Shown here piece after piece: positions 41,647 through 51,755 of a DNA stretch of 64,000 nt. The notes under the pieces were generated by a model. It saw nothing but the letters and a program-made list of their open reading frames with translations, was not told where the DNA came from and did not search any database. The position numbers and the translations under genes were made by a program. Every line of letters begins with the position of its first letter. The first letter of the stretch is position 1. Origin of the DNA: Clostridia bacterium (GTDB lineage Bacteria; Bacillota; Clostridia; Oscillospirales; Acutalibacteraceae); contig JAFYGK010000020.1 of the NCBI GenBank assembly GCA_017543285.1, forward strand, positions 35,297 through 99,296. Direction: 5' to 3'.

Positions 41647-42045
41647 ATGCAGATTTCGGATACAATAGCCGATATGTTGACAAGAATCCGCAATGCGAGT
41701 TCGGCAAAACATGATACCGTTGATGTTCCTGCTTCCAACATGAAAAAGTCCATCGCGCAGATTCTGTTAGACGAAGGGTACATCAAGAATTATACAGTTA
41801 TCGAAGACGGCAAGCAGGGTATTATCCATATCACCCTCAAGTATATCGACGGCAAAATGTCCGCCATCCAGGGCATCCGCCGCGTATCCAAGCCTGGTCT
41901 TCGTGTTTACGCAGATGTTGAGAACATGCCCAAGGTCCTCAAGGGACTCGGCGTCGCCATAGTTTCAACCTCCAAGGGCGTTATGACTGACAGAGAAGCC
42001 CGCAAGGAAAACGTCGGCGGCGAAGTTCTCGCATTCATTTGGTAA
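41647..42045 (+). CDS. rpsH: 30S ribosomal protein S8
   Basis: The product has 132 residues: [30 protein letters not shown] and [26 protein letters not shown]. In E. coli S8 represses the spc operon by binding near rplE; no equivalent stem was searched for by computation here. Confidence 0.96.
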   Translation: MQISDTIADMLTRIRNASSAKHDTVDVPASNMKKSIAQILLDEGYIKNYTVIEDGKQGIIHITLKYIDGKMSAIQGIRRVSKPGLRVYADVENMPKVLKGLGVAIVSTSKGVMTDREARKENVGGEVLAFIW

Positions 42046-42061
42046 CAGGAGGTATTGAGAT

Positions 42062-42601
42062 ATGTCAAGAATTGGTAGAAAGCCCATTGTCATACCTGCC
42101 GGAGTTACCGTAAGCGTAAAGGACAATGTTATTACAGTAAAAGGTCCCAAGGGCGAGCTGAACCAGAAGGTCAACCCCGATATCGGCGTCGAGCTTGAGG
42201 ACAACGAGATAAAGATCAACCGTCCCTCGGACGACAAGGAGCACCGCTCCCTGCACGGTCTTTACCGCTCGCTCATCGCAAACATGGTTACAGGCGTTAC
42301 AACCGGCTTCAAGAAGGAGCTGGAGGTCAACGGCGTAGGTTACCGTGTTGCAAAGCAGGGCAAGGATCTGGTCATGAATCTTGGTTATTCCCATCAGGTC
42401 ATCATGCCCGAAAAGGACGGCATCACAATCGAGGTGCCCGGACCCAACAAGATCATAATCAGCGGTCCCGACAAGCAGAAGGTCGGTCAGTTTGCAGCAG
42501 AGGTCCGCGAGAAGCGTCCGCCTGAGCCTTACAAGGGCAAGGGCATCAAGTACGCCGACGAGGTCATCCGCCGCAAGGAAGGCAAGGCCGGTAAGAAGTA
42601 A
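42062..42601 (+). CDS. rplF: 50S ribosomal protein L6
   Basis: The product has 179 residues with two similar domains. The C-terminal [26 protein letters not shown] is the L6 signature. GGAGGT upstream. Located at the base of the stalk. Confidence 0.97.
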   Translation: MSRIGRKPIVIPAGVTVSVKDNVITVKGPKGELNQKVNPDIGVELEDNEIKINRPSDDKEHRSLHGLYRSLIANMVTGVTTGFKKELEVNGVGYRVAKQGKDLVMNLGYSHQVIMPEKDGITIEVPGPNKIIISGPDKQKVGQFAAEVREKRPPEPYKGKGIKYADEVIRRKEGKAGKK

Positions 42602-42620
42602 TTAAAGGAGTGAATGAACA

Positions 42621-42980
42621 ATGGTAAAGAAACCCGATACTAACAAGGCAAGGCTGCATCGTCATGTCAGGGTTCGCGGCAAGATATCCGGCACAGCTGA
42701 GTGCCCGCGCCTTTGTGTCTTCCGCTCCAACGCCAACATTTACGCACAGGTCATCGACGACCTCAAGGGCGTGACGCTGGCGGCGGCTTCCAGCCTTGAC
42801 AAGGAAATTGAAGGCTACGGCGGCAACAAGGCTGCTGCCCGCGAGGTAGGCAAGCTTATCGCCAAGAGAGCCAAGGACGCAGGAATCAACGACGTCGTAT
42901 TCGACAGAGGCGGATACATCTATCACGGCCGTGTTCAGGAATTGGCCGAAGGCGCCCGCGAGGGCGGCCTCAATTTCTAA
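42621..42980 (+). CDS. rplR: 50S ribosomal protein L18
   Basis: The product has 119 residues: [39 protein letters not shown] and [24 protein letters not shown]. Binds 5S rRNA with L5. Confidence 0.96.
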   Translation: MVKKPDTNKARLHRHVRVRGKISGTAECPRLCVFRSNANIYAQVIDDLKGVTLAAASSLDKEIEGYGGNKAAAREVGKLIAKRAKDAGINDVVFDRGGYIYHGRVQELAEGAREGGLNF

Positions 42981-42996
42981 GAAGGAGGACAATACT

Positions 42997-43503
42997 TTGG
43001 CTAGATTTGAAACACCTAAAACAGAACCCGAGTTTATAGAGAAGATTGTCGCCATCAACCGCGTATCCAAGACGGTCAAGGGCGGTCGTATCTATAAGTT
43101 CGCAGCTCTGGTGGTTGTCGGCGACGGCAACGGCCGCGTGGGCTTCGGTCTCGGCAAGTCGGGCGAAGTTCCCGACGCTATCCGCAAGGGTATCGACGAC
43201 GCAAAGAAGAATTTCATCAACGTACCTCTCAAAGGTTCGACAATACCCCATGAGGTCATCGGCAAATTCGGCGCCGGCAGAGTTCTGCTTAAGCCGGCCG
43301 CACCCGGTACCGGCGTTATCGCCGGCGGTCCGGTCCGTGCCGTTCTGGAGGCAGCAGGCGTTAAGGACATCCGTACAAAGGCGCTGCGCTCCAACAATCC
43401 CTGCAATGTTGTAACAGCCACAATCCAGGGCCTCGCATCATTGCGCGACGCAGATCAGGTTGCCGCAGTACGCGGCAAGTCTGTCGGCGAGATTCTCGGT
43501 TAA
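42997..43503 (+). CDS. rpsE: 30S ribosomal protein S5
   Basis: The product has 168 residues starting at TTG ([30 protein letters not shown]), with GAAGGAGG 8 bases upstream. The frame is open further up to 42931 but that part overlaps rplR and is not used. The double-stranded RNA-binding fold and [23 protein letters not shown] are as in the family. Confidence 0.96.
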   Translation: MARFETPKTEPEFIEKIVAINRVSKTVKGGRIYKFAALVVVGDGNGRVGFGLGKSGEVPDAIRKGIDDAKKNFINVPLKGSTIPHEVIGKFGAGRVLLKPAAPGTGVIAGGPVRAVLEAAGVKDIRTKALRSNNPCNVVTATIQGLASLRDADQVAAVRGKSVGEILG

Positions 43504-43517
43504 GGAGGCGCAGAACA

Positions 43518-43691
43518 ATGGCAACAGTTAAGATCAAGCTGGTCAAGAGCCTCATCGGCTGCAAAAAGGATCAGATCGCAACAGCCTATTCTCTGGGTCT
43601 TCGCAAGATAGGCAACGTAACCGAGCAGCCCGACAACGCTGCGACGCAGGGCAAGATCAAAAAGATAATCCACCTCATCGAGGTATGTTAG
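43518..43691 (+). CDS. rpmD: 50S ribosomal protein L30
   Basis: The product has 57 residues: ATVKIKLVKSLIGCKKDQIATAYSLGLRKIG, then TEQPDNAATQGKIKKIIHLIEV. AAGGAGGCG lies upstream of the ATG. Too short to be found by length filters, but the family pattern is complete. Confidence 0.95.
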   Translation: MATVKIKLVKSLIGCKKDQIATAYSLGLRKIGNVTEQPDNAATQGKIKKIIHLIEVC

Positions 43692-43712
43692 AATCAAGGA
43701 GGTGAGAGCAAA

Positions 43713-44153
43713 ATGAAGCTCAACGAAATAACTCCGGCAGCCGGATCCAACCGCGACGTAAAGCGAGTAGGCAGAGGTCACGGCAGCGGCAACGGCAAAA
43801 CCGCCGGTAAGGGTCACAAGGGCCAGAAGGCCCGCGCAGGCAAGGGCATGAGAGCCGCTTTTGAAGGCGGTCAGATGCCTCTCGCAAGACGTATCCCTAA
43901 GCGTGGCTTTAACAACATATTTGCAAAGCAGTATGTTACGGTAAAGCTCGAAACTCTCAACAGCTTCGACGATGGAGCTACTGTTGACTTTGCTGCTCTT
44001 AAAGAGGTCGGCATCGTCAAAAAGCAGCTTGACGGCGTGAAAATTCTTGGAAACGGCACAATCGAAAAGAAGCTCACCGTTAAGGCGGCCGCCTTCACAG
44101 AGAGCGCAAAACAGAAGATTGAAGCCGCCGGAGGAAAGGCAGAGGTGATCTGA
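43713..44153 (+). CDS. rplO: 50S ribosomal protein L15
   Basis: The product has 146 residues: [42 protein letters not shown] at the start and the L15 C-terminal fold with [20 protein letters not shown]. Two bases before secY. Confidence 0.96.
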   Translation: MKLNEITPAAGSNRDVKRVGRGHGSGNGKTAGKGHKGQKARAGKGMRAAFEGGQMPLARRIPKRGFNNIFAKQYVTVKLETLNSFDDGATVDFAALKEVGIVKKQLDGVKILGNGTIEKKLTVKAAAFTESAKQKIEAAGGKAEVI

Positions 44154-44155
44154 GT

Positions 44156-45511
44156 ATGTTTTCGACCATGAGAAACGCTTGGAAGATCGCCGACCTGAGA
44201 AAGAAGATACTCTTCACCTTTCTCATTATCCTGATTTTCAGAATCGGTGCGGTCATTCCCGTTCCTTTCCTTGATACCACTGCACTTAAAGAACTCTTCC
44301 CGTCGGTTACCGCCGATTCCATTCTGAGCGGTGCTGCTGATCAGTCAACCAACCTCTTCAGCTATTTCAACGCGCTTTCGGGCGACGCTTTCTCCAGAGC
44401 CACCCTGTTCGCAATGTCGGTCACTCCCTATATCAACAGCTCCATCATCATGCAGCTGCTGACTGTCGCAATCCCCGCCCTTGAGCGTCTGTCCAAGGAA
44501 GGCGAAGAAGGCAGAAAGAAGATAGGCTCCATCACAAGATATGTGACCGTCCTGCTTGCCGTCATCCAGGGTATCGCTTACTATATCTATCTGAGAAACG
44601 CTTCCTCTCCCACAAGCAACGCTCCCCTTCAGGTCATTAAATACGCGACCGGCTGGGAAGCATGGTTCACCGGAATAATCATCGTTCTCTGCCTCACCGC
44701 CGGCTCCGCTCTTATGATGTGGCTCGGCGAGCAGATCAACGAATCGGGCATCGGCAACGGTATCTCTATCCTGCTCTTTGCCGGCATTCTTTCCAGACTG
44801 CCCAGCACAGTGCAGCTTCTTATCCAGTATCTGCGCGCCGGTTCCCAGCAGGCTGTTTACTATCTCCTCGTTCCGCTTGTTATCCTGCTCTTCCTTGCAA
44901 TGGTAGCATTCATCGTTATACTTAACGACGCGGAACGCAGAATCCCCGTCCAGTATGCCAAGAGAGTTGTCGGCAGAAGGATATACGGCGGTCAGGCCTC
45001 ACATATGCCCATAAAGGTCAATATGTCCGGCGTTCTCCCCATCATCTTCGCTTCCACAATCCTCTCCATACCCAGCACCGTTCAGATGTTCGTAAAGAAC
45101 CCCAGTCCCTTCTGGCAGGGCTTCTTCAATGCGTTCAGCCCGAGAGGCTGGCTGTACGGCGTTCTGTACTTTGTCCTCATCATTGCCTTCTCATACTTCT
45201 ATGTATCCATTGAATACAATCCCGTAGAGATGGCTAACAACCTTAAGAGGAACAGCGGCGCCATCCCGGGCTATCGTCCCGGCAAGCCGACCGCCGACTT
45301 TATAAAGAGAGTCATCTCGAAGGTTATCCTCATGGGCGCTCTCTTCCTCGGCGTTATCGCCATACTTCCGATCATCTTCACAGCCGTCACAAAGATGAAT
45401 GTAACCCTCGGCGGTACATCCCTGATGATCGTTGTCGGCGTCGCTCTCGAAACCATCCGTCAGATAGAGTCCCAGATGATGATGCGTCATTACAAGGGCT
45501 TCTTAGAGTAA
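44156..45511 (+). CDS. secY: Preprotein translocase subunit SecY
   Basis: The product has 451 residues and ten membrane helices. MFSTMRNAWKIADLRKKILFTFLIILIFRIGAVIPVPF leads into helix 1. The cytoplasmic loop after helix 6 holds the conserved RRIPVQYAKR, and helix 10 is followed by the end QMMMRHYKGFLE. Forms the protein-conducting channel with SecE and SecG. Its coupling to ribosomal genes is normal for bacteria. Confidence 0.97.
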   Translation: MFSTMRNAWKIADLRKKILFTFLIILIFRIGAVIPVPFLDTTALKELFPSVTADSILSGAADQSTNLFSYFNALSGDAFSRATLFAMSVTPYINSSIIMQLLTVAIPALERLSKEGEEGRKKIGSITRYVTVLLAVIQGIAYYIYLRNASSPTSNAPLQVIKYATGWEAWFTGIIIVLCLTAGSALMMWLGEQINESGIGNGISILLFAGILSRLPSTVQLLIQYLRAGSQQAVYYLLVPLVILLFLAMVAFIVILNDAERRIPVQYAKRVVGRRIYGGQASHMPIKVNMSGVLPIIFASTILSIPSTVQMFVKNPSPFWQGFFNAFSPRGWLYGVLYFVLIIAFSYFYVSIEYNPVEMANNLKRNSGAIPGYRPGKPTADFIKRVISKVILMGALFLGVIAILPIIFTAVTKMNVTLGGTSLMIVVGVALETIRQIESQMMMRHYKGFLE

Positions 45512-45659
45512 TTGATGTTTCGGGAAAAGACAGTGATAAATGCGGTTTTCCGCATTGTTCGGTACAGAAAAAACGGTGCGGATCATTTTTCGGTCCGCAC
45601 CTCACCGAAGCCAAATGCGCCGTTTTCCGCGGCAGCACAGAAATGAAAGGAGATCGGCA
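45512..45659 (+). other. Spacer between secY and adk with two hairpins
   Basis: TGCGG-TTTT-CCGCA (45541-45554) and GGTGCGGA / TCCGCACC (45575-45601) form stems without T tracts. They may slow or process the mRNA. Confidence 0.4.
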
Positions 45660-46292
45660 ATGAAAATCATTCTTCTTGGTGCGCCCGGCGCCGGAAAAGG
45701 CACACAGGCCGCATACATCACTAAAGCACTCAATATCCCCGCGATTTCTACGGGTGACATCATCCGTAACGCGCTGAAAAGCGGTTCTGAGCTGGGAAAA
45801 AAGGCTAAGTCCTACATGAACGAGGGCAAGCTTGTTCCCGACGAGATCGTTATTGACATTATCAAGGAACGCCTCAAGGAGGACGACTGCAAAAACGGTT
45901 TCATCCTTGACGGATTCCCCAGAACGATAGCTCAGGCCGAGGCTCTTGACAGCATGGGTGTTGAGATCGATAAGGTAGTCGACCTTGAGGTCGACGAAGA
46001 TCTCATCATCAGAAGACTGACGGGACGCCGTGTCTGCAAGGACTGCGGATCCTCCTTCCACATGAGCATGAACACGCCCAAAAACGAAGGAATCTGCGAC
46101 AATTGCGGAGGCACCCTGATCCAGCGCAAGGACGACCAGTTGTCTACAATCATGGAAAGACTTTCTGTTTACAAAGAGCAGACCGAACCGCTCAAGGGCT
46201 ATTACGAGCAAAAGGGCAAGCTTGCCATCGTATACGGCACCAACGACATCGAGCAGACCGGCAAGGATATGCTGGCTGCAATGAAGGACTGA
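45660..46292 (+). CDS. adk: Adenylate kinase (zinc-lid type)
   Basis: The product has 210 residues. The P-loop is GAPGAGKGTQA (about 7-17); the NMP-binding part and LID have RRVCKDCGSSFHMSMNTPKNEGICDNCGG, with four Cys for zinc, as in Gram-positive adenylate kinases. Catalyses AMP + ATP to 2 ADP in the cytoplasm. The ATG at 45660 has AAAGGAGAT before it; longer frames upstream are non-coding. Confidence 0.97.
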   Translation: MKIILLGAPGAGKGTQAAYITKALNIPAISTGDIIRNALKSGSELGKKAKSYMNEGKLVPDEIVIDIIKERLKEDDCKNGFILDGFPRTIAQAEALDSMGVEIDKVVDLEVDEDLIIRRLTGRRVCKDCGSSFHMSMNTPKNEGICDNCGGTLIQRKDDQLSTIMERLSVYKEQTEPLKGYYEQKGKLAIVYGTNDIEQTGKDMLAAMKD

Positions 46293-46329
46293 TTTGTCCT
46301 TCATCCGGAAAGGAACGGTCATATAATCC

Positions 46330-47082
46330 ATGATAGTGCTTAAATCCGATAGCCAACTGAAAAGAATGCAGGAGGCGTGCAAAATATCGGCAAGAGCATT
46401 GAAGCTCGCAGGCGAAGCGGTCGAGCCCGGAGTAACAACCGCGCAGCTCGACGACATAGTCCGTAAATATATCGAAGGCTGCGGCGCAAAGCCCTCCTTC
46501 CTCGGTCTTTACGGCTTTCCTGCTTCCGCCTGTATCTCGGTAAACAACGAGGTAATCCACGGCATACCTTCCAAAAAGCGGGTCATTCATGAGGGCGACA
46601 TCGTGTCGATAGATACGGGCGCCTTCTACAAGGGCTACCACGGCGACAATGCCGCGACCTTCGCGGCCGGAAGGGTTTCGGACGAAGCCCGGCGGTTGAT
46701 GGACGTCACAAGACAGTCGCTTTACGAAGGCATAAAAGCCGCCAATGCCGGCGGCCGTATCGGCGATATTTCGTCGGCGGTGCAAAGGTATGCCGAGGCT
46801 TCCAGTTACTCGGTGGTACGGGAATACGTCGGCCACGGAGTAGGTGCAAGCCTGCACGAAGATCCAAGCGTTCCCAATTTCGGGACGCCCTCAAGAGGAG
46901 TCCGCCTTGTTAAGGGCATGACCATCGCCATTGAGCCCATGATCAATCAGGGCGCAAAGGAAGTGCAGGTCGGGCCCAACGGATGGACAGTTACGACAAA
47001 GGATGGCTCACTGTCTGCGCATTTTGAACACACAGTCGCCATTACGGAAAGCGGCGCTGTTATAATGACACTGCCTGACTGA
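46330..47082 (+). CDS. map: Methionine aminopeptidase type I
   Basis: The product has 250 residues. The five metal ligands are in place: His in VIHGIPS (about 77), Asp in SIDTGAF and HGDNA (about 94 and 105), His in GHGVG (about 168), Glu in AIEPM and near the end. Removes the initiator Met from nascent proteins. The gap from adk is 37 bases. Confidence 0.96.
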   Translation: MIVLKSDSQLKRMQEACKISARALKLAGEAVEPGVTTAQLDDIVRKYIEGCGAKPSFLGLYGFPASACISVNNEVIHGIPSKKRVIHEGDIVSIDTGAFYKGYHGDNAATFAAGRVSDEARRLMDVTRQSLYEGIKAANAGGRIGDISSAVQRYAEASSYSVVREYVGHGVGASLHEDPSVPNFGTPSRGVRLVKGMTIAIEPMINQGAKEVQVGPNGWTVTTKDGSLSAHFEHTVAITESGAVIMTLPD

Positions 47083-47102
47083 CAGGGAAAGGCGGGTCAA
47101 CA

Positions 47103-47369
47103 ATGCAGCCGACAAGAGGAAATATTGCAATTTCCATGGCGGGACGCGACAAGGGTATGCTTTTTGCGATCCTGTCGGTCGAAGGCGAATATTGCCTGCT
47201 GGCGGACGGAAAGCTCCGGCCGCTTGAAAGACCGAAAAGAAAAAAGCAAAAGCACCTGCAAATGACACGCATGATCCTGCCGGAGCAATCGCTTATCAGC
47301 AACAAACAACTTCGCCGGTCGCTGGCTCGGCTCAAAAGCGAGCAGCAAAACGGCAATAATCCTGCTTGA
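47103..47369 (+). CDS. KOW-domain RNA-binding protein (L14e-like)
   Basis: The product has 88 residues. The start [48 protein letters not shown] is the KOW pattern seen in small ribosome-linked proteins between map and infA in Gram-positive bacteria. The rest is basic and helical. Likely RNA-binding; the exact binding site is unknown. Confidence 0.75.
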   Translation: MQPTRGNIAISMAGRDKGMLFAILSVEGEYCLLADGKLRPLERPKRKKQKHLQMTRMILPEQSLISNKQLRRSLARLKSEQQNGNNPA

Positions 47370-47382
47370 GGAGGTCTTGATT

Positions 47383-47601
47383 TTGGCTAAGGACGACGTA
47401 ATCGAAGTAGAAGGCGTAGTAAAGGAAGTTTTACCCAACACCTTCTTTCTGGTTGAGCTGCCCAACAAGCATCAGATAACCGCTCACGTTTCCGGCAAGC
47501 TCCGCATGAATTTCATCAGAATTCTTGCCGGCGACAGAGTGACTGTAGAGCTCAGCCCGTATGATCTTACAAAGGGCCGCATCACCTGGAGATTCAAATA
47601 A
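47383..47601 (+). CDS. infA: Translation initiation factor IF-1
   Basis: The product has 72 residues ([71 protein letters not shown]). It starts at TTG 47383 with GAGGAGG 8 bases upstream. A second TTG six bases earlier is less well placed. OB-fold protein that blocks the A site during initiation. Confidence 0.95.
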   Translation: MAKDDVIEVEGVVKEVLPNTFFLVELPNKHQITAHVSGKLRMNFIRILAGDRVTVELSPYDLTKGRITWRFK

Positions 47602-47862
47602 TCTCCCGCGGCATAATGCAGTACGTTAAATATCCTGTTACTGCAGCAATCAACCATTCGGAGCATCCGCTCAGAATATATCGCCCGCGCGGCATTTGAA
47701 CGGCAGAGACCGGTGTCATCAGTCCCGGCGCCGTACAAAGAGCGGCTGAGCCGCAAGGGCAGCGCGAAAAACGCGTTTTCGCTGAGAGCCGCGCGCTCTC
47801 ATTCCATATGATTTTGCCGTTTCGCACGAAACGACAAACTTTACAGCAAGGAGGCGTTTACA
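47602..47862 (+). other. Spacer between infA and rpmJ
   Basis: These 261 bases have no gene and no clear promoter. A stem around GCGAAAA / TTTTCGC (about 47763-47783) and a small GTTTCGC-AC-GAAACG type hairpin are present. Confidence 0.35.
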
Positions 47863-47976
47863 ATGAAGGTCAGACCTTCCGTAAAGTGCATTTGTGAAAA
47901 GTGTAAAATAATCAAGCGCAAGGGTCGTGTCATGGTAATCTGTGACAATCCAAAGCATAAGCAGCGTCAGGGCTAA
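47863..47976 (+). CDS. rpmJ: 50S ribosomal protein L36, zinc form
   Basis: The product has 37 residues: [19 protein letters not shown], then [18 protein letters not shown]. Cys-11, Cys-14, Cys-27 and His-33 form the zinc site of the C+ type. CAAGGAGGCG before the ATG. Stands before rpsM, its usual place. Confidence 0.95.
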   Translation: MKVRPSVKCICEKCKIIKRKGRVMVICDNPKHKQRQG

Positions 47977-48013
47977 TCCCCGGCGCGACAGATAATTCGG
48001 AGGTGCAAATACT

Positions 48014-48382
48014 ATGGCTCGTATAGCCGGCGTTGACCTTCCCAGAGATAAGAGAGTCGAAATCGGCCTCACATATATCTTCGGAATAGGTCGCAAGACA
48101 GCAAATGATATTCTCGCATCCACCGGCGTCAATCCGGACACAAGAGTCCGCGATCTGACCGAGGATGATATCGGTAAGCTCCGTGAATACATCGATCATA
48201 ACCTCGTCGTCGAGGGTGATCTTCGCCGTAATGTCGCTTTTGATATAAAGCGCCTCATTGAAATCGGCTGCTATCGCGGAGTACGTCACCGCAAGAGTCT
48301 CCCTGTTCGCGGTCAGCGTTCCAAGACAAACGCAAGAACCCGCAAGGGACCCAAGAGAACAATAGCCAATAAGAAGAAGTAA
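48014..48382 (+). CDS. rpsM: 30S ribosomal protein S13
   Basis: The product has 122 residues: [33 protein letters not shown] at the start and the basic tail [16 protein letters not shown]. Forms the head bridge B1 with L5. Confidence 0.97.
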   Translation: MARIAGVDLPRDKRVEIGLTYIFGIGRKTANDILASTGVNPDTRVRDLTEDDIGKLREYIDHNLVVEGDLRRNVAFDIKRLIEIGCYRGVRHRKSLPVRGQRSKTNARTRKGPKRTIANKKK

Positions 48383-48397
48383 GGAGGGAATCAGGAT

Positions 48398-48802
48398 ATG
48401 GCAGCAAAGAATACAAAAGGTAAGACTACTGTCCGTCGCCGCCGCGAGAGAAAAAACATCGAGCGTGGCGCAGCACATATCCAGTCCACCTTCAATAATA
48501 CGATAGTAACCATCACAGACACTCAGGGCAATGCCGTTTCTTGGGCTTCCGCCGGTGAGATGGGCTTCAGAGGCTCCAGAAAGAGCACTCCCTTCGCAGC
48601 CCAGACAGCAGCGGAAACAGCAGCAAAGGCAGCCATGGAGCATGGCATGAAGATCGTTGAGGTTTACGTCAAGGGTCCCGGCGCCGGTCGTGAAGCAGCC
48701 ATCAGAGCTCTGCAGGCAGCCGGTCTTGAGATCACCATGATCAAAGACGTTACCCCGATCCCGCATAACGGATGCCGTCCGCCCAAGAGAAGACGCGTCT
48801 GA
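48398..48802 (+). CDS. rpsK: 30S ribosomal protein S11
   Basis: The product has 134 residues. [50 protein letters not shown] and the closing [15 protein letters not shown] are typical. Located at the platform beside S21. AAGGAGGGA upstream. Confidence 0.97.
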   Translation: MAAKNTKGKTTVRRRRERKNIERGAAHIQSTFNNTIVTITDTQGNAVSWASAGEMGFRGSRKSTPFAAQTAAETAAKAAMEHGMKIVEVYVKGPGAGREAAIRALQAAGLEITMIKDVTPIPHNGCRPPKRRRV

Positions 48803-48820
48803 TTTTTTGGAGGTGCAATA

Positions 48821-49444
48821 ATGGCAAGATATACAGGTCCTGTGTGCAAGCTCTGCCGCAGAGAGGGCGACAAGCTCTTCCTCAAGGGCGAGAGATGCTA
48901 TACCGATAAGTGCCCCGTTGTCCGCAGAAACTATCCGCCCGGACAGCACGGACAGGGCAGAAAGAAGATTTCCGAATACGGCGTTCAGCTCAGAGCAAAG
49001 CAGAGAGCAAGACGCTATTACGGCGTTTTAGAGGGTCAGTTCAGGCATTATTACGAGCTGGCTGAAAGACAGCAGGGCGTTACGGGTGAAAATCTCCTCC
49101 GTATCCTCGAGTCCAGACTTGACAACGTCGTTTACCGCCTCAACTGGGCGTCCTCACGCCCCGAGGCGCGTCAGCTTGTCCGCCACGGTCACTACACCGT
49201 TAACGGCAAGCGCGTAAACATCCCCAGCTTCAGAGTAAAGCCGGGCGATGTCGTTGCAATCGCAAAGAAGAGCCTCGACAGCCCGAAGATCCAGGCCGTC
49301 ACAGAGGCTTCCGGAAGACCCATTCCCCAGTGGCTCGATGCAAACAAGGATACATTCGAGGCTAAGATAGTCGCGCTGCCCAACAGAGATCAGATCGATC
49401 TCGACGTAGCAGAGACTCTCATCGTCGAGCTTTATTCCAAGTAA
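48821..49444 (+). CDS. rpsD: 30S ribosomal protein S4, zinc-binding form
   Basis: The product has 207 residues. The N-terminus holds CKLC (about 8-11) and CYTDKC (about 26-31), a zinc form. Later parts [41 protein letters not shown] and the S4 domain [25 protein letters not shown] are intact. Primary 16S-binding protein. Confidence 0.97.
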   Translation: MARYTGPVCKLCRREGDKLFLKGERCYTDKCPVVRRNYPPGQHGQGRKKISEYGVQLRAKQRARRYYGVLEGQFRHYYELAERQQGVTGENLLRILESRLDNVVYRLNWASSRPEARQLVRHGHYTVNGKRVNIPSFRVKPGDVVAIAKKSLDSPKIQAVTEASGRPIPQWLDANKDTFEAKIVALPNRDQIDLDVAETLIVELYSK

Positions 49445-49617
49445 TAAACAGACAGTCATGCGGCAGTCGTTCGGGATGCCGGTTTTGTCTGGTATTCCGA
49501 ATGCATGCCATTGGGTTGTTGCCCTGAATTTGTACAAATTAAAACATCATGCGTCGGGGCTGTTTGTCGGCGTTATGGCGCCGGATAATACTCCGACGGT
49601 AAACAACGGAGGTACAG
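49445..49617 (+). other. Spacer between rpsD and rpoA
   Basis: 173 bases without a gene. A hairpin-capable stretch is present at GTTATGGCGCCGGATAATAC but it has no T run. No promoter seen. Confidence 0.35.
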
Positions 49618-50565
49618 ATGATAGAGATAGAAAAACCCAGAATCGAGACTGTCGATCTGCTGCCTGACGGCACATATGGTAAGTTTGTTGTGGAACCCCT
49701 TGAGAGAGGCTATGGTATAACGCTTGGCAACAGCCTGCGCCGCGTGCTTCTTTCGTCACTGCCCGGCGTTGCCGTCAACTATGTCAAAATCGACGGCATA
49801 CTTCATGAGTTTGACACCATTCCCGGCGTCAAGGAGGACGTCGCGGAGATCATTCTCAACATGAAGGGACTCATCGCCACAATCCACGGAGAAGGACCCA
49901 AGGTCATCTATATAGAGGCCACAGGCCCCTGCGAGGTGACCGCAGGCTCTATCATGTGCGACAGCGAGGTAGAAATCCTCAACTCCGATATGCACATTGC
50001 CACTTTGGGCGAGGACGCCAAGCTGACGATGGAAATTACCATTGACAAGGGCAGAGGATATGTTCCCTCTGAGCGCAATAAGCAGAACATGGATCATGTG
50101 ATCGGCATTATCCCTGTCGATTCCATATACAATCCGTGTATCAAGGTAAACTACTCGGTGGAAAATACCCGCGTGGGCAATATCACCGACTATGATAAGC
50201 TGACGCTTGAGGTCTGGACAAACGGCACGATCAACGCAAAGGAAGCCGTTTCTCTCGCCTCGAGAATACTGACAGAACACCTTAATCTTTTCTCCGATCT
50301 TTCCGATGAGGAGCACGGACCCATTGTCGTAAAGACTCCCGAGGACGGCAAGGAAAAGGTGCTCGAGATGACCATCGAGGAGCTCGACCTTTCGGTCAGA
50401 TCCTTCAACTGCCTCAAGAGAGCCGGAATCAATACCGTCGAGGATCTTGTAGGCAAGACCGAGGAAGACATGATGAAGGTCCGCAACCTCGGACGCAAGT
50501 CGCTCGAGGAGGTCATTGTCAAGCTGGAATCCCTCGGCTGTTCATTATTCAGCGAGGAAGAATAA
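49618..50565 (+). CDS. rpoA: RNA polymerase alpha subunit
   Basis: The product has 315 residues. The N-terminal dimerisation domain has [28 protein letters not shown] (about 23-50), and the C-terminal domain has the DNA- and activator-binding part ([32 protein letters not shown]). AACGGAGGT upstream. Confidence 0.97.
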   Translation: MIEIEKPRIETVDLLPDGTYGKFVVEPLERGYGITLGNSLRRVLLSSLPGVAVNYVKIDGILHEFDTIPGVKEDVAEIILNMKGLIATIHGEGPKVIYIEATGPCEVTAGSIMCDSEVEILNSDMHIATLGEDAKLTMEITIDKGRGYVPSERNKQNMDHVIGIIPVDSIYNPCIKVNYSVENTRVGNITDYDKLTLEVWTNGTINAKEAVSLASRILTEHLNLFSDLSDEEHGPIVVKTPEDGKEKVLEMTIEELDLSVRSFNCLKRAGINTVEDLVGKTEEDMMKVRNLGRKSLEEVIVKLESLGCSLFSEEE

Positions 50566-50631
50566 CAAATACAATCTTTGCTTGCATTTACAACCGGTAT
50601 TTGCAAAGAGTTTAATTAAGGAGTGATTTCG

Positions 50632-50973
50632 ATGCCCGGAACCAGAAAACTCGGCAGACCGACTTCACATAGAATATCCATGCTTCGTGGAATGGTTACC
50701 TTTCTGCTTCAGACAGGCAGAATAGAAACCACAGTCACAAGAGCGAAGGAAGTCCGTTCACTGACCGAAAAACTCATAACCATCGCAAAGGACAACAATC
50801 TCCATAATTATCGTCAGGCTCTTGCTTTCATTACAAAGGAAGATGTTACAAAGAAGCTGTTTGACGAGATAGCTCCCAAGTATGCCGACCGCAACGGCGG
50901 TTACTGCCGCATTACAAAGATAGGCCCCAGACGCGGCGACGCCGCCGAAATGGCTATCATCGAGCTTATCTGA
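50632..50973 (+). CDS. rplQ: 50S ribosomal protein L17
   Basis: The product has 113 residues: [49 protein letters not shown] is the standard start. ATG 50632 has TAAGGAGTG before it, whereas an ATG three codons earlier does not. Last gene of the operon. Confidence 0.96.
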   Translation: MPGTRKLGRPTSHRISMLRGMVTFLLQTGRIETTVTRAKEVRSLTEKLITIAKDNNLHNYRQALAFITKEDVTKKLFDEIAPKYADRNGGYCRITKIGPRRGDAAEMAIIELI

Positions 50974-51010
50974 GCAGATTAGTCTACTGAGCGTTAAATA
51001 TCGACATAGC

Positions 51011-51047
51011 AAAACCGCCTGTGTTAAACAGGCGGTTTGGTTTTTTT
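51011..51047 (+). terminator. Terminator of the ribosomal protein operon
   Basis: Stem AAACCGCCTGT / ACAGGCGGTTT with loop GTTAA, then GGTTTTTTTAG. Strong intrinsic terminator 38 bases after rplQ. Confidence 0.9.
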
Positions 51048-51075
51048 AGGGGATACCTTATCTCCGGGAGCAAAG

Positions 51076-51110
51076 AAAAAGGGACGGCACCAAGCGCTTG
51101 ATGCTGTCCC
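51076..51110 (-). terminator. Terminator of rpmE
   Basis: On the minus strand GGGACAGCATCAAGC pairs with GCTTGGTGCCGTCCC (two G-T or mismatched positions) and is followed by TTTTTC. Confidence 0.8.
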
Positions 51111-51146
51111 ATCTATCCGTAAGTTTAAACTTAAAGTGACCGATAA

Positions 51147-51350
51147 TTATTCGGTTATGCCAAAACGCTTCTTGAATCTGTCAACACGTCCGCCGGAATC
51201 GACCAGCTTCTGCTTACCTGTGAAGAAGGGGTGGCATTTTGAGCAAATTTCTACACGGATATCTTTCTTTGTGGAACGGGTCTCGATTACCTCGCCGCAA
51301 GCGCAGCGGATGGTTGTCGGCTGGTAATTGGGATGGATCTTATCCTTCAT
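51147..51350 (-). CDS. rpmE: 50S ribosomal protein L31, zinc form
   Basis: The product has 67 residues. CAC (16-18), CSKC (about 36-39) form the zinc site of the C+ type, in [21 protein letters not shown] and [35 protein letters not shown]. Own terminator, convergent to the ribosomal operon. Confidence 0.95.
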   Translation of the reverse strand: MKDKIHPNYQPTTIRCACGEVIETRSTKKDIRVEICSKCHPFFTGKQKLVDSGGRVDRFKKRFGITE

Positions 51351-51755
51351 GGATTGTCACCTCTTTTTCATATAATAACGTACATAAAATAATAACACAT
51401 TTGCTTTTAAAATGCAATAGCTTTTTCAAATTTAAAAAAATATTTTAGTCCTGCGCCGGACGGGACCGGCAGACGCCGTTAAACGATTCCTGACCGGTCA
51501 GCTCATTAAAAAATCAGCGTAAATAAACCGGAAAACGCCCGGCCTTTATTGTGCGAGCCATAAAAACACCGTGTAAAATACGTCGCCCGCATTGTAAAAA
51601 ACACCGTTTTAGTGTAAAATATTATTATCTGTATGTCTAAAACACGCTGCCGGATTTGCCGGGATCTTTTTGAAAGACACAGGCAAAGGCACGGTCAGAT
51701 TATACAATTCGTAAATTATTTAGCCAATTTGACAATTCATTGAAAGAATAACCTT
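51351..51755 (+). other. Intergenic region upstream of the YgiQ-type gene
   Basis: 405 bases without a gene. The ten-base word GTGTAAAATA occurs twice (51571-51580 and 51612-51621), each after AAAACACCG. TTGACAATTC lies at about 51729 near the start codon. These may be regulatory sites for the gene at 51756. No terminator. Confidence 0.4.

Noticed and set aside
42931..42996. Upstream extension of rpsE
   Set aside because: It overlaps rplR and lacks a ribosome site; the TTG at 42997 has one and matches S5 length.
45387..46457. 356-codon open frame opposite secY-adk-map
   Set aside because: It runs antisense to three well-recognised genes and is due to their codon bias.
47930..48949. 339-codon open frame opposite rpmJ-rpsM-rpsK
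   Set aside because: Antisense to ribosomal protein genes, no ribosome site.
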